Shown here in pieces: positions 1 to 64,000 of a stretch of 64,000 nt of DNA. Source of the stretch: Acanthacorydalis orientalis (taxonomy: Eukaryota; Arthropoda; Insecta; Megaloptera; Corydalidae); the NCBI GenBank assembly GCA_034766995.1, contig CM068315.1, forward strand, positions 44,246,818 through 44,310,817, in the 5' to 3' direction. Within the stretch, counting starts at the first letter, position 1; each line of letters starts with the position of its first letter. Both the position numbers and the translations under genes were made by a program. Below the pieces are notes generated by a model that worked only from the letters and a program-made list of their open reading frames with translations, was not told the DNA's origin and ran no database searches.

Positions 1-1735
1 CCGAAAAACTGGTTGGAAAATGGGTTTTTTGGGCAAAATAAGGCCATTTTGGCAAATAATCGGATCGAATCGCACACCACGTGATAGATAATTTCAAGAC
101 GCATCTAACGATATACGACATTACCCATTTCGCACTTAATTTCGACTACTTATGGCCGAAAAACTGGTTAAAAAATGGGTTTTTTGGGCAAAATAAGGCC
201 ATTTTGGCAAATAATCGGATCGAATCGCACACCACGAGATAGATAATTTCAAGACGCATCTAACGATGTACGACATTAGCCATTTCGCACTTAATTTCGA
301 CTACTTATAGCCGAAAATCTGGTAGAAAAACGGGTTTTTTGGGCAGAATAAGGCCATTTTGGCAAATAATCGGATCGAATCGCACACCACGTGATAGATA
401 ATTTCAAGACGCATCTAACGATATACAACATTGCCCATTTCGCACTTAATTTCGACTACTTATGGCCGAAAAACTGGTTGAAAAATTGGTTTTTTGGGCA
501 AAATAAGGCCATTTTGGCAAATAATCGGATCGAATCGCACACCACGAGATAGATAATTTCAAGACGCATCTAACGATGTACGACATTAGCCATTTCGCAC
601 TTAATTTCGACTACTTTTAGCCGAAAAACTGGTTGAAAAATGGTTTTTTGGGCAAAATAAGGCAATTTTGGCAAATAATCGGATCGAGTCGCACACTACG
701 TGATAGATAACTTCAAGGCGCATCTAACGATGTACGACATTAGCCATTTCGCACTTAATTTCGACTACTTATGGGCGAAAAACTGGTTGAAAAATGAGTT
801 TTTGGGGCAAAATTAGGCTTTTTTGTAAAATAATCGAATCAAATTGCACATACGAGATAGATAATTTCAAGACGCATCTATCTGCGATATTAGTCGATTC
901 GGACTTAATTTCGTCTATTTATAGCCGAAAAACTGGTTGAAAATGGGTTTTTTGGGCAAAATAACGCCATTTTGGCAAATAACCGGATCGAATCGCACAC
1001 CACGTGATAGATAATTTCAAGACGCATCTAACGATGTACGACATTAGCCGTTTCGCACTTAATTTCGACTACTTATAGCCAAAAAACTGGTTGAAAAATG
1101 GGTTTTTTGGGCAAAATAACGCCATTTTGGCAAATACCCGGATTGAATCGCACACCACGTGATAGATAATTTCAAGACGCATCTAACGATGCGCGATATT
1201 AGACGATTCGGACTTAATTTCGACTCCTTATGGCCGAAAAACTGGTTAAAAAATGTGTTTTTCGGGCAAAGTTAGGTCTTTTTGGGAAAAATTCAAATCG
1301 AATTGCACACCACGTTAGTGACAATTTTAGAACGCATCTGATTATATGCGATATTAGTCGTTTCACACTTAATTTCGACTACTTATAGTCGAAAAACTGG
1401 TTGAAAGTTTATTTTTTTGGGGATATTTATTCTTTTTTCGAAAACAATCGAATTTATTTGTTCACTACGTGATAGGTAATTTCAAGATGTATCTAACCAT
1501 GTATAATACTAACTGTTTCTCAGTTATTATCAACCACTTATACCCTTAAAACTGGTTCAAAATGGCCTTTTTTGAAAAATAATTCAATTGAATATCATAC
1601 TACGTGATAGATAATATTCAGATACATCTAAGTATGTATGATATTATCCGTTTCGCAGTTAATTTCGACTACTTATAGCAAAGAAACTGATTCGAAAATA
1701 GGTTTTTGGTCGAAATTAGGCCTTTCAATTTTTTT
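1..1735. repeat. Satellite array A, about 11 units of ~155 bp
   Basis: Tandem head-to-tail units start near 1, 157, 311, 466, 621, 775, 925, 1079, 1234, 1389 and 1543, so the period is about 150-156 bp. Each unit carries a CCGAAAAACTGGTT box, a TTTTTTGGGCAAAATAAGGC box and a GATAGATAATTTCAAGACGC box. The first units are nearly identical. From about 1234 rightwards they diverge progressively and fade out near 1735, as expected at the edge of a satellite block. The array runs off the left end of the window, so its full size is unknown. Confidence 0.95.
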
Positions 1736-1869
1736 TTCCATTTTTTAACATTAGTTATTGTCAATGTCTAAAAATCATATGATTAACATATGATATATGG
1801 AAAAAATATCAATAAACCATGAAAATTTTTTGTCTTTCGCCATAAATTTTACAAAAATTAAAAAAACTT

Positions 1870-1903
1870 GTATATATTATATATTATATATATATAATAT
1901 ATA

Positions 1904-1959
<56 letters not shown>

Positions 1960-1966
1960 AATATAT
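1870..1966. repeat. (TA)n microsatellite between satellites A and B
   Basis: Nearly pure TA dinucleotides with a few interruptions. It separates the decayed edge of satellite A from the first unit of satellite B. Confidence 0.9.
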
Positions 1967-1968
1967 GT

Positions 1969-2425
1969 TGGAAGATGCGTATTTATATGCTCTATCTGCT
2001 TAATCTGCAAACACTACGATTTTCATATGAAACATGGTCAAAAAGCTCAAAAAAGCGATATTTTTTTAGTTTTTTGTCCTAAAAGAGAAGAAAATGTAAC
2101 AAACCCAAACATTATGTGTATTTGAAGAAACGTATCTATATGTTCTATATGTTGAAATGGCCAAATATACGATTCGCATATGATACATTGTAAAAAAGAC
2201 CAAAAAACTACAAAAATTCTTACTTTTTTGGCCTAAAATTGAACCAAATATAACAAAACCCAAACATTATATGTATTGGAAGATGCGTATTTATATGGTC
2301 TATATGCCTAAATTAACAAAAATACGTTTCACATATGATACATAGTAAGAAATGACCAAAAACTACAAAAAATCTTAGTTTTTTGGGATAAATTTAAATA
2401 TTTTAGGTAAGAAAAACTTTTTTCC
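1969..2425. repeat. Satellite B, three ~155-bp units
   Basis: Three direct copies begin near 1970, 2122 and 2278. Each starts with a variant of GGAAGATGCGTATTTATATG and contains a CATATGATACAT box followed by a TTTTTTGG box. The second and third copies are joined by the shared phrase AACCCAAACATTAT. The period is almost the same as that of satellite A, and the T-rich/GG box resembles A's TTTTTTGGGC box, so the two may share an origin. That relation is inferred by eye. Confidence 0.8.
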
Positions 2426-3589
2426 GTTTTTCCGACATTTTTAGTATCCATTACGGACCGATGTTAATTTTACGGTTTAAGGTACGTTATTCTGAATTTT
2501 ATCTCTTATGATTTCTAATGAGAAACTGAAATCGGAATCGATATCGTATTTAAAAACAGATTTCTGTTTTTAAGAACTAGTAATGATTCTGATAGATTTA
2601 TTTTGTTTATTTTTTAATAACTGAATGTTAATTGAAATATTTTTTTATGATTATTTTATGGTATAATTTAATTAAATCATTCTTTATCCCAAAAACAAAT
2701 AATTTATTGATATGAATTAGTACAAAATATACAAAATAAAAAATACTAAAAAACAAATACGCTTTTTACAAGTAATTATGAATAATAAAATAATGATAAT
2801 AAAAATGATACAAAAGTATGAATGATAATTAAAACGTTAATTGCATCGATAAAACTTACAATAATTTCTTTTAAAAACAACCATCGTGAGCGATTTTTTT
2901 ACATAAAGTCCCATATACATCTATCGTACAATGCAACAAATAATAGACACAAGAACCAGTGCACCATTTTCGTTTACCAGACACCAAATAAACCAAACAC
3001 CAGATTTTTTATCTTACATATATCTCCAGGTACTATGAAGCATTGCGGTGCAGACAATCAACATAACTAACAATAAAAATATTTCAAAATATTTCGAGTT
3101 CAGTTTCTATAAAGTATAATAATTAAGAGGAAAATTATGAAATTATTCTTTATGCGATGAAATTTAATGTTATAATTATAAACAGCAGGCATTTGAAAGA
3201 AGATATACATATATAAGATATACTTATTTTTATTTAAATTCATTTTGAAATATTGTATAACTTTTTTAATATTTTTTCTAATTTGGAATCTGAATATATA
3301 CGAAATAGTATTTTAATTTTATTTCATTATTTTAATTAAAAATGTCAATTCTATTTTAAAATAGAATTTATTTTTCTCATTGTGAATTTTCTTCGAATAA
3401 CTAATCTTTAAAATAACCTTTCAATCAAAACTTCAGCAATATTAAAGTTTCCTTTATTGAATAAGCTTTGTAAATCGTTGAATAAAGCTAAATATTTATT
3501 TATAAAAACTATCGGTATTTACTATCACACGGAAAAAAATAATTCATATCGATTTGTATAAAAATTAAAATGATTAGTAAGAAAAATAA
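2426..3589. other. AT-rich spacer, no gene seen
   Basis: Simple AT-rich sequence between satellites B and C. The 82-codon open frame at 2822-3070 has no recognisable motif or gene context, so I treat it as chance. No RNA gene or clear transposon end was seen. Confidence 0.6.
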
Positions 3590-5150
3590 CTGACAAAAAT
3601 TGTTATGAATCACATTTTTTGCCTAAGAGATCATATTTTATTTAAAAATTATTGAAATTGAATGTCATAGATCGAATTTACAAATCTACATCGCCATATA
3701 CCAAAATCAATTTGATATTTTAAAGAAATTGCCAAAAGACATTCATCCGTACCTGTTTCTTTATCATAAAAGTCTCTATTTTATTTCAAAATTATTCAAA
3801 TGAAACTTCGCAGGACTGAAACTTTGATTCTGAATCAAACTATGTTGAAATGAAACTAAGAATCTAGTATTTAGGAAAGTTACTTTACAAAACTGGAATA
3901 AATCACATATTTTTTACCTTAAGGGACATAATTTAGTTCCAAGTTATAAAAATTTAATGTTTATTTTCACATCATTTTATATTTAAATCAAACTTATTTC
4001 TGACTTAAAAAAAATAATTGCTAATAAATCATCATGAATCGTGATATTGTTGATGTAACGAACCCCATTTTGTTTCAAATTTATTAAATTTGCATCTTAC
4101 ACAATTTTAATTCTAATTCAACATTGATTCGTTTTAAAAAAAAACTCATTTCTGACTATTTAGGAAAATAATCACTGGAAATATATCATTAAACCCCATT
4201 TTTTAATTTGAAATATATTATTTATAATAAAATGATTAAAATTATGTTTCACATATTTCGAATAATAATTTCGCATTAATTTATATTAAAATCAAAGGGG
4301 AAGATAACAGTCGAGAAATTGTCATTAATCTTTATTTTTTTGATCTAAATAACTTTATTATATTTCAAAATTACTGAAAAATAATTTTATACAATTCAAG
4401 TTGTATAAAATTAAAAACACTAATATATATCGAAAAATACTCAAATCTAATAATTTAAAAAAAGTATCTCCAAAAAATCTTAATTAATCTATATTTTTTA
4501 GGTCTAATAGATCCTATTTTATTTCCAATATAATAAATTGAGTACTACGTTATTCAGATTTCAATTATGTATCAATTTATGTCAAAATAAAACTTATACT
4601 TAGTCATTAGAAAAAGTTACGACTGAAAACCCTTAAAAGAAATCTCAATTTTGATGCCATACGGACTATATTTTATTTCAAAATTATTAAAATTGAATAA
4701 AATACGATTGTTATCTTATTTTTTCATCGACCCATGTAAAAATAAAACTGATATATTGTTATTCGGAAAATGTATAGCAGAAAAAGTCAAATAAATCACT
4801 AGATTTGGAACTGAAAGACTTAATTTTAAAAAAAAACTATTGCTAGAGAAGGTCAAATGATTCATTCATTCTCTATTAATTCATTTATTTAATTTTGAAT
4901 CGGTTTATACCAAAATAAAATTAATATCTATTCATTTGAAAAACTCATTGCTGAAAACTCGTAAAACTACCCAATTTTTGGACCAAAATGATCTTATATA
5001 GTATCCAAATTACTGAAATTGATTCTTACACGATTAATATTTTATTTATATCGTTTATTTTAAAATCAAAATTATCTGTGAGTATTCGGAAAAATAATTG
5101 TTGAATAAATGCAATAAATTTTACTTTTTAGGTAAATAATCATTTTTTTA
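3590..5150. repeat. Satellite C, old decayed tandem array
   Basis: The phrase TATTTTATTTCAAAATTATT or a variant recurs near 3633, 3778, 3929, 4066, 4195, 4355, 4511, 4669 and 4993. The spacing is about 130-165 bp, with one missing position near 4830. Between occurrences a second phrase resembling AAAATCAAACTTATTTCTGA also recurs. The copies are strongly diverged, so unit boundaries are approximate. I read it as an ancient tandem array of about ten units. Confidence 0.65.
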
Positions 5151-6111
5151 AATAAAACATGAATTTTAATATTGCTTAGCTTTGTATGGAAAGTTAAAAC
5201 TATATCTATTTTTTTCAAAGATCTACAAATAATTAACCGAAAAAAATTTATAGTTCTTTTGACATATTTTTTCAAAAACAATCAAAATTAATTATTCCAC
5301 TTTCAAATGTCTACTGTTTTAAGAAAAATAATACAAGAACTTAAATTAAAATGAATGATGCTATACGAATACAAGTAAATAAAATGAATATAAATAATGT
5401 TTATATATAAACAAGTTTATAAACGTTGACAATTCAGATAAAAAATGGATAATCGAACAACGAAACGAACATTCATATAAAAATAAATAAAAAAGATAAC
5501 CTATAAATCAATAGTGAAAATTCGATAAGGGAATATAATCTTTTTATACTTTTTTTCAAATACACATATTTATTATTGCTAGTGTTATATAAAATTGATA
5601 TTTGCTCCAATATATCATACCAATTATTTTCAATCCGAATATCCATTTTTATACAGTCTTAAAATATATAAAACTAAATGACTCCTTCAAAATATTTTTA
5701 AAATTAATCAGTACCTTCGTCAGCAATTGTATGAACCTAAAGCGTAGCATACTTATTAATTAAATATTTAAAAATAAAATTAGTAACAACTTGATATAAA
5801 TTATTAACATGATCTGATAAACATTTGAATACAACAACGGTTATATATTAAGCAAATCTTTGTTTTTTTTAAAAAAAATAATAATAATAGTGTAATCATT
5901 GAATGTTTCATAAAAATTATGTATTATAAAATATAAAAGTAACTGTAAATATAGTTAAACTTAATTAAATGCAATATTTGGTACATCAAAAACACCTTTT
6001 TTCTTTGTAAAAATATTTTTTTAAATATATATTTATTTATATTAAACTATTGTAAAACTATTGCACAGACTATTGCACTGTTAGAAATAATATTGCTTTT
6101 ATGTGAAATCG

Positions 6112-6160
<49 letters not shown>

Positions 6161-6690
6161 ATAACTAGAATATTTTTGAATTAACATTAGCTTTTATATA
6201 ATTATTTTTATGAAGGAAAGTGATCATTTTTACAAGAACTTTGTAGAAAAACCCCATTAAATATGAAAGTGTACCAAAATATTAATATTTTTTTTAAAAA
6301 AAAAATTTTTAACGTTTGTTTTTTGGTAAATAATGTTTAAAAAGTATATTATATTTTTTATATTTCTTTTACTTTAAAAATTGTACTTATTCAAGTTTAT
6401 TTTTTTATCGACCTTTAAGCATCTCTATTTAGAAGAAATTTAATTTGTCAAAATATCAGCTTTAAACCAAGTCATAATTAAAGAAAATAAAAATTGATCA
6501 CTGACTGGAAATATAATTTGTTCATAAATTGATAAAATTAGTTGAGAATAAATCATTGAGCGGATGAGAAAATCTTTAAAACGTTAATAAAAATAAATCA
6601 ATTAAAAAAAATCATGGTATATTTTTTGTACCGTAGCTCTAAATTCAGTATCACAAATATTTATTTCACTTAACTCACAAACACTATTAC

Positions 6691-6805
6691 AGATCGAAAA
6701 ATGCACTTTAAAATGACATGACATGAACAGAATGAAATGATACTAATTGAAAAATAAGGTTAGAATTCAAAAACAAAAACCGTAATTATTTTCTTACCAA
6801 TCTAA
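6691..6805 (-). mobile_element. Mariner family 2, terminal fragment
   Basis: About 115 bp matching the transposase-5' end of the family seen at 28364-28939. It includes the phrase TGCACTTTAAAATGA and ends in CCGTAATTATTTTCTTACCA followed by ATCTAATA. The rest of the element is absent. Confidence 0.75.
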
Positions 6806-6970
6806 TACAAACATTTTTCTGATAAAATTTGTTCAATAAATGGTTATTAGTAATTTGTGAGTGTTATTTATTTATATTTCAATGGCGATATCATCCTTCT
6901 CAGAGCTTTAAAATATAGAAAATCATATTTTTCTGCACCTTAGCTGTGATGTATGATGTGTGACAAGTTC
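6806..6970 (+). repeat. Long-inverted-repeat family, left-arm fragment
   Basis: Inner part of the left arm. It holds variants of AATTTGTTCAATAAATG, a GGCGATATCATCCTTCTCAG box and an AAAATATAGAAAAATC-like tail, as in the better copies at 19925 and 47335. The outer end is missing, and the mariner terminus at 6691-6805 abuts it. Confidence 0.6.
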
Positions 6971-8575
6971 ATTCTTTGAAATAACAATGTAAATTTTATA
7001 AATTATTATACGTTCTATGGACTATTAATACTAGACTTAAATTTAACTTTTGCATCATAAAAATTATGATTTTTTTGTATAAAAAATTTAAATGAATTAA
7101 TTATTTTAAATTCATATCAAGTAATAAAAATGTATCTTCAGTGTTCAAATATGAAGAAAAACTTCTGAATGCTTAAAAAAAGATTTTTCTATTCCTTAGC
7201 GCTTTAAGTATGGTTGAATAATCATTTAGATGGTCATTACCAAGGATTAAAATCATTAATTGTCATTTATTGAACATGTTTAATCTTATAAACTATTGTG
7301 GTTTATGAATGAGTAACTAATTCATTTGAAGGACGAAAAAACAATGTATTTTTTTTATAAAATCAAATCATTTATTAATTTTAATTAATTCTGTTTAAAG
7401 CTGATTAAGTTTCATTTTACTATAAATTTTAAAAATCTATTTTTCATAAAGAATTAGAACTGTAAAAGTATTTGCTATGAATTATAACTCTCTAATGAGC
7501 AGAACGAGATAAGAGAATTGTTTATTAAAATCAGTTTAAAAATAAGAACAATCTTTAAAGTTTAGAAATAATTCCTTGTATTTTTAAATTGTGATCTCAA
7601 AAATTTCGATGTTGGAAGTTAAATAACAACAAAATATTATTTAGAAAAGAACAATATTTTTAAAAATGATTTATGTCTCTTCTATTAATGAAATACAAAA
7701 AAGATTAAATATTATTATAGAAATTTTATTAGTTGTATTTTTATATAATTATTTTGTAAAATATATATGGAAAAAATTTAATATTTAGGTCTTGGTGTAA
7801 ATAATTGCAATATTTTTTTATATACATACATAGGCACTGGTATATATATATATACACATATATATATATATACACACACACTTTTAATGTAACTGTACTA
7901 ACCATTTTATGTGCCATTGAAACATAACCTTAACATTGTCATAAATGTTCTTTTTTGATTCTTTGATTGAATAACTAAATTCCTATTCACTTTTAACATA
8001 ATTTAATTTCATAATAATTCCTTTTTTGTATAAATGATAAATATTTATCACAATTTCATATTTTTTTCACAAAATAAATCAATACACTTTAACACATTAA
8101 TCAACATGAACTATCAACCTTCTTCGAAACTATAAAGCCAATCTTAAACTGTTTTAAAATAACTATAATTATATTTTCAGTTATTTTTCTATTTGTTTTT
8201 AATGAAAATATTTCAATTTTTATTTTAAATGCACTAAAAATAAATATAAACTTGTATCGACATTAAAAATGCTAATATTAATATAATGTTTTAATAGGAA
8301 CTTTTTTTTATTTTTGATTCTTTTTATATTCATTTTATTTACATTTTTAATATTAATTTGTTTAGTTAATATTAATTATATTTAATCATTTAAAGACCCT
8401 TAATACATGTGATGTTAAAAGTAAGCTTTATGATTGTAAAACCAGTGACTATTAATCAGTAATTCTCGGTTCACTGTTACCACATGAAACATTTTACATA
8501 AAATTTATATAAAGGTGCTTATCTTTTAAAGTAACAAAGTTGTTATGTAACAAACATACAAATAAGTTTCAATAC

Positions 8576-8880
8576 AGGTCTGATATTGTGACTGAATTTA
8601 TCTCTACGGATGATTTTTTTTGTTTTTCTCCACATCCCAAAAAGCCTTTTTTCTGATTAAAAATGTTTTATAAATATTCATTGATTATTTTCGATTGTTG
8701 TTAATGCACAATTCGATGGCAATTCCACCATCTTCAGAATGCTAATATGTAAAAAATTGTTATTTCTGATTTCATTATATCTCTGTCTTTGTAGAAGACG
8801 GCATCGTTATCGAAATTTGCATAAATAACAATCAAAAAAAGTTAATAATCATGTTGTGATCAGAGTTTTTTTATGAGGAT
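8576..8880. repeat. Long-inverted-repeat family, both arms partly kept
   Basis: The left arm runs from GATATTGTGACTGAATTTAT through AAAAATGTTTTATAAATATTC to the CCACCATCTTCAGA box. The right arm near 8790-8870 holds ACGGCATCGTTATCGAAATT and AACAATCAAAAAAAGTTAAT, which are reverse-complement counterparts. The copy is diverged and lacks the outer right end. Confidence 0.6.
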
Positions 8881-9374
8881 TGGACTAGTGAAAAGTTCAC
8901 TTAGAGAAGAAAATTATCTGCCATCTTTACAATTGGAAATATTATTGATAAAATTTTAAGTTTGAAAATTAATAAAAACTGAAATATTTCATTAAAGTAC
9001 TAGAAAAAATATTATTCATTTATTGTGTTCAGTTGTTTTGATTGACAATTTTCATAATTTATATGTCAGGACAAACATTTTATTTCATTAAAATGAAGTC
9101 TAACTAATTTGTAAATTACACTTTATATTTCAAATTTGTTATATTTTAATATCTTTCTAATCATTTTAAATTAATTAATTCCATAAATGCTTATGTTAAT
9201 TCAATTTTTCTAAAAAAAATCTGCTAAATGTTAAATTATTCCATCTGTGAAATGACATTGTTCTCATGAACAGATGAAAATTGTCGAGATAAGAAAAAAT
9301 GAGTGTTTTTACTAGAAAAAGTCTTATAAAAATAACGAAAAATCTATTCGAACGTGTCGAAAAGTTTTAAAATC

Positions 9375-9380
9375 TTTATT
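9375..9380 (-). terminator. Candidate poly(A) signal of the gene
   Basis: AATAAA on the minus strand, about 370 bases beyond the gap that interrupts the last coding exon. It is only a plausible 3' end because the hexamer is common in such AT-rich DNA. Confidence 0.3.
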
Positions 9381-9744
9381 ACTAAAAATGCCTATTATAG
9401 TTTCGCTGTATAGTGGAAAAATATTAAATAAAATGCACTAAAATGTAATACCTTCTAGGCAAGAGTCTAGTCTATTTATGTATATACAGATATAAAAAAA
9501 AATGATTTATCTTAAAATTAATATTGCATGTAAAATCAATTCGATATTATTACAAAAAATTGCACGGCCGGCCAACGAAATATCACAAATAATTAAACTC
9601 GTCATCCGAGTTTAGTTATATTGCACTTTAGCGACGAAAAAACAATATTTACATAGAATAAGAGAGATGTTATACGTTTCTAAGTACTTATTTAAACACT
9701 AATTCTTACAATTATCTAATGGCAATACTGTCACGAAACTCACA
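9381..9744 (-). other. Probable C-terminal codons and 3' UTR
   Basis: Minus-strand sequence beyond the N run. Reading from 9744, one frame gives CEFRDSIAIR then a stop, and a second gives VSFVTVLPLDNCKN then a stop. Because the true gap length is unknown, the correct frame cannot be chosen. The first bases also contain GTGAGT, a good 5' splice donor, so an intron starting here cannot be excluded. The remainder looks like untranslated sequence. Confidence 0.45.
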
Positions 9745-9844
9745 NNNNNNNNNNNNNNNNNNNNNNNNNNNNNNNNNNNNNNNNNNNNNNNNNNNNNNNN
9801 NNNNNNNNNNNNNNNNNNNNNNNNNNNNNNNNNNNNNNNNNNNN
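9745..9844. other. Assembly gap (100 N)
   Basis: Exactly 100 N, a common placeholder for a gap of unknown size. It falls inside the last recognised coding exon and hides the C-terminus of the protein. Confidence 0.98.
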
Positions 9845-61759
<51,915 letters not shown>

Positions 61760-61763
<4 letters not shown>

Positions 61764-61807
61764 CTCGGTGATCTTGCAGATGAATAAGTTCGTGAAAATA
61801 GCAGCAT
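61760..61807 (-). CDS. Upstream ORF overlapping the main start
   Basis: ATG at 61807, 15 codons, stop TGA at 61762-61760. The stop shares ATGA with the main ATG (61763), so the frames overlap by one base pair step. Such an arrangement can permit termination-reinitiation or reduce main-frame translation. It lies just after a candidate acceptor at 61817, so it would be in the mature leader if that splice is used. Its peptide is not recognised. Confidence 0.4.
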
Positions 61808-61816
61808 ATTTTCAAT
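61764..61816 (-). other. 5' leader after a candidate splice acceptor
   Basis: The minus-strand text TTTTTTTACAG ends at 61817, a good 3' splice site, so an untranslated first exon may lie upstream beyond it. The promoter was not located in the window. Confidence 0.45.
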
Positions 61817-61845
61817 CTGTAAAAAAATATTGATAAATAATCATT

Positions 61846-61877
<32 letters not shown>

Positions 61878-62644
61878 TATATAATGAAAAAAAAATTAAA
61901 ATGTGAAATACATTCATTCTTAGATATAGCTTTACCAATTTTCCCGTCGCTTTTATACACAAAATTAAAATATTTTACCAATATGTTTAATTTATATTTT
62001 CGTAAGTAGATAATAAACAATTATTTCTAAGTACACTTTAAAATGAAATTAACATGAACCCGATGAAATGAAACAATCATTGAAAATAATAAGGTTAGAA
62101 TTCAGAAAACGAAAACCGCAATTATTTTCCTACCAATCTTAGCAAATTTCTTTTAAAAATACTGACATCTATTTATCAATCTGATCTCAGAAAAGGTTTA
62201 AATAATAAAGAAATGTACTTGAATTATTGACTGTTAAGACATTATTGATAGATAAAATTCTATAAATTAAAGAAAAAATATTAAAGTTTAAAAATTAATC
62301 ATTTTCTTTATAAATATAAACCAACTCTCAAATAAAAATATATTCATTTAAAATCTGTATGAAAAGTTTTCCATTTATAACTATAATTTCAAGAATATTC
62401 ATAAGTTCGTTTTTTTAATATATATATATATATAATTCGCATATTATGTTACAAAAATGGAACGTCACATTAAATCTAACTTTTGTTATATAAAATCCGG
62501 TCGGAAAACATGATATGTCCATTAATTATAAATTAAGACTGGCATTTATTAAAACAATACAGGTCAAAATATTATAACGAAACAGCTGCTGACATTCTAC
62601 AAGCACATCTGTGTCAGAAAAAATTAAAGTTTTTAAATAAGTCA

Positions 62645-62689
<45 letters not shown>

Positions 62690-63809
62690 TAAGTAATATG
62701 TAAATACATTAATATCTCTGTATTTATGACAGTACATTCAATGTTTATAGAAATATTATAATGTGAACTATTAATTTTCTTAGCTTATAACTGGAACTTG
62801 TTTACGCATATTTATAAGTGCTTTACAATTACATAAATTGTATGATTGCAAATGATATAGATTATTAATTTTAGTGTCGATAACGTTGACTTTTTTATGT
62901 ATTTATGAAAATTTCTTGTCACATTAACCATAGCGGTTTACAGCCATTTGTAGTAATATCATAGTAGACAGAAATTGAACATGTTAGTAATTATAGGTAA
63001 AGATCTTGTTTGCTGCTTTAATATTTATTTATTTTGAAATATTTCTAAGATAATATATCAATATTCTAACAACTTAATTCTGTATAATAAACATATACTG
63101 TGATGGAAGACTAGTCATTAGAGCTCTTTCATTAATACCTTCTAATAATCGTCGTTTTAGATAATTTCAGTTTCTGTTTTTGAAAATTATCCAGTATTTT
63201 ACAAATCAACGTCCCACAGATTTCTTGTAGAGCATTCATCCAATAATGATTCATTTATGTGAGTAAATTTAAACATAAAACTTAATTAAATCAAATCTGC
63301 AATAAAACATAATTAATTTTTTTTATTTCAAATAAAAACGAATGAAACTGTTTTCAAACTGTTATAAATGATCATCATATTCAGAAAATAACAGTATCTT
63401 TTCTTATAAAAAATGTTGTTAATACTGCCTAATTTTATAAATTTATCTGATATCAGATTTATAACTTCTTTATTGTGATATATCGATCGTTTTGGACATT
63501 TGCATCATAAATTATTTGACGTGGAATTAATTAAGAACGAAACAGGTTTAGAAATGTGCGTAGAAACTTGAAAAAAAATAAAAAATTCGAACTGATGCAA
63601 CTGTTTATGTTTCATAATAAAATGTTTGATATGAAATTCCGAACGGTTTTACGAATACACGGAATTTGAAGAAATACATAATTTTTTCATAAAAAAATCT
63701 TATACATTAATAAGTATTAATTACAAAAAAATGATAATCATCACATAAAACCAAGTGTTTTAAGTGCCTAATAGATAAAAATATGACAGAAGAAGTATTT
63801 AAAATGTTA

Positions 63810-63875
<66 letters not shown>

Positions 63876-64000
63876 AAGATAGATAGATAGATAGATATTT
63901 GTTACGTAAGGCAAGCATTTAAATAAGTTATTTGATATGCCATAAAATGACATTGCTCGCTATTAAAGCTTATAGCTCAATCATCTACTCTTAACGATGT
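61817..64000. other. Upstream sequence, no gene seen
   Basis: AT-rich sequence upstream of the 5' leader. TA tracts lie at 61868, 62417, 62649-62688 and 63816-63873, the last followed by (GATA)n to 63897. A mariner fragment lies at 62031-62141. No promoter or first exon could be assigned. Confidence 0.6.
62031..62141 (-). mobile_element. Mariner family 2, terminal fragment
   Basis: GTACACTTTAAAATGAAATT, then AACATGAACCCGATGAAATG and CCGCAATTATTTTCCTACCA at the end. Same end as 6691-6805. Confidence 0.78.

Larger units (their letters stand above)
5151..9374. other. AT-rich flank downstream of the gene
   Basis: About 4.2 kb of very AT-rich sequence without a credible open frame. It contains (TA)n tracts near 6117-6152 and 7840-7870, a mariner terminus at 6691-6805 and two copies of the long-inverted-repeat family, all listed separately. 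Nothing else was recognised. Confidence 0.6.

Noticed and set aside
1..1735. CRISPR-like array
   Set aside because: The repeats are contiguous 155-bp units with no distinct spacers, and the genome is eukaryotic.

Overview
This is a very AT-rich, intron-rich eukaryotic window that most probably comes from an insect. It carries several mariner-family transposons, a hAT element, TTAA-target elements, dozens of (TA)n microsatellites and one split gene with canonical eukaryotic splice sites. The low GC content and the mariner load would suit a hymenopteran such as a parasitoid wasp, but the order cannot be fixed from this sequence alone.

One gene dominates. On the minus strand, eight coding exons between 61763 and the assembly gap at 9745-9844 join without a frame break into a protein of about 1436 residues, still open at the gap. 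It has a signal peptide, a Cys-containing extracellular part, one transmembrane helix at about residues 275-297 and a cytoplasmic tail of more than 1100 residues that looks disordered. I read it as the orthologue of Drosophila shavenoid (sha/kojak), an actin-linked protein of epidermal hairs. The family call is from recall and was not searched. Exon 2 is separated from exon 3 by a 40.25-kb intron that begins with a GC donor instead of GT.

Layout by region. 1-1735: a 155-bp satellite array whose best copies form 310-bp dimers. 1969-2425: three copies of a second repeat of about 155 bp. 3590-5150: a strongly decayed tandem array of similar period. 5151-9374: AT-rich gene-free flank with repeat fragments. 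9375-9744: probable 3' UTR. 9745-9844: run of N. 9845-19069: exons 8 to 3, with transposons in the introns between them. 19070-59321: the giant intron, holding most of the transposons, the TA tracts and a few GC-richer islands that could be enhancers. 59322-61763: exons 2 and 1. 61764-61816: 5' leader with a short upstream ORF. 61817-64000: AT-rich sequence with no gene seen.

The mobile elements show the clearest pattern. One mariner family is present as four copies that keep the DD34D catalytic part but have lost the N-terminal DNA-binding half. A second family is present as copies that keep only the DNA-binding half. Two further mariner families are represented by decayed, nearly full-length copies. 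An abundant family with long inverted arms occurs at least a dozen times, and one copy encloses an open reading frame resembling a Mutator-like transposase. I found no new biochemical system. The most interesting items are the GC donor on the 40-kb intron, the complementary mariner deletions, the long-inverted-repeat family with its possible parent, the satellite dimers, and the association of mariner ends with TA microsatellites.
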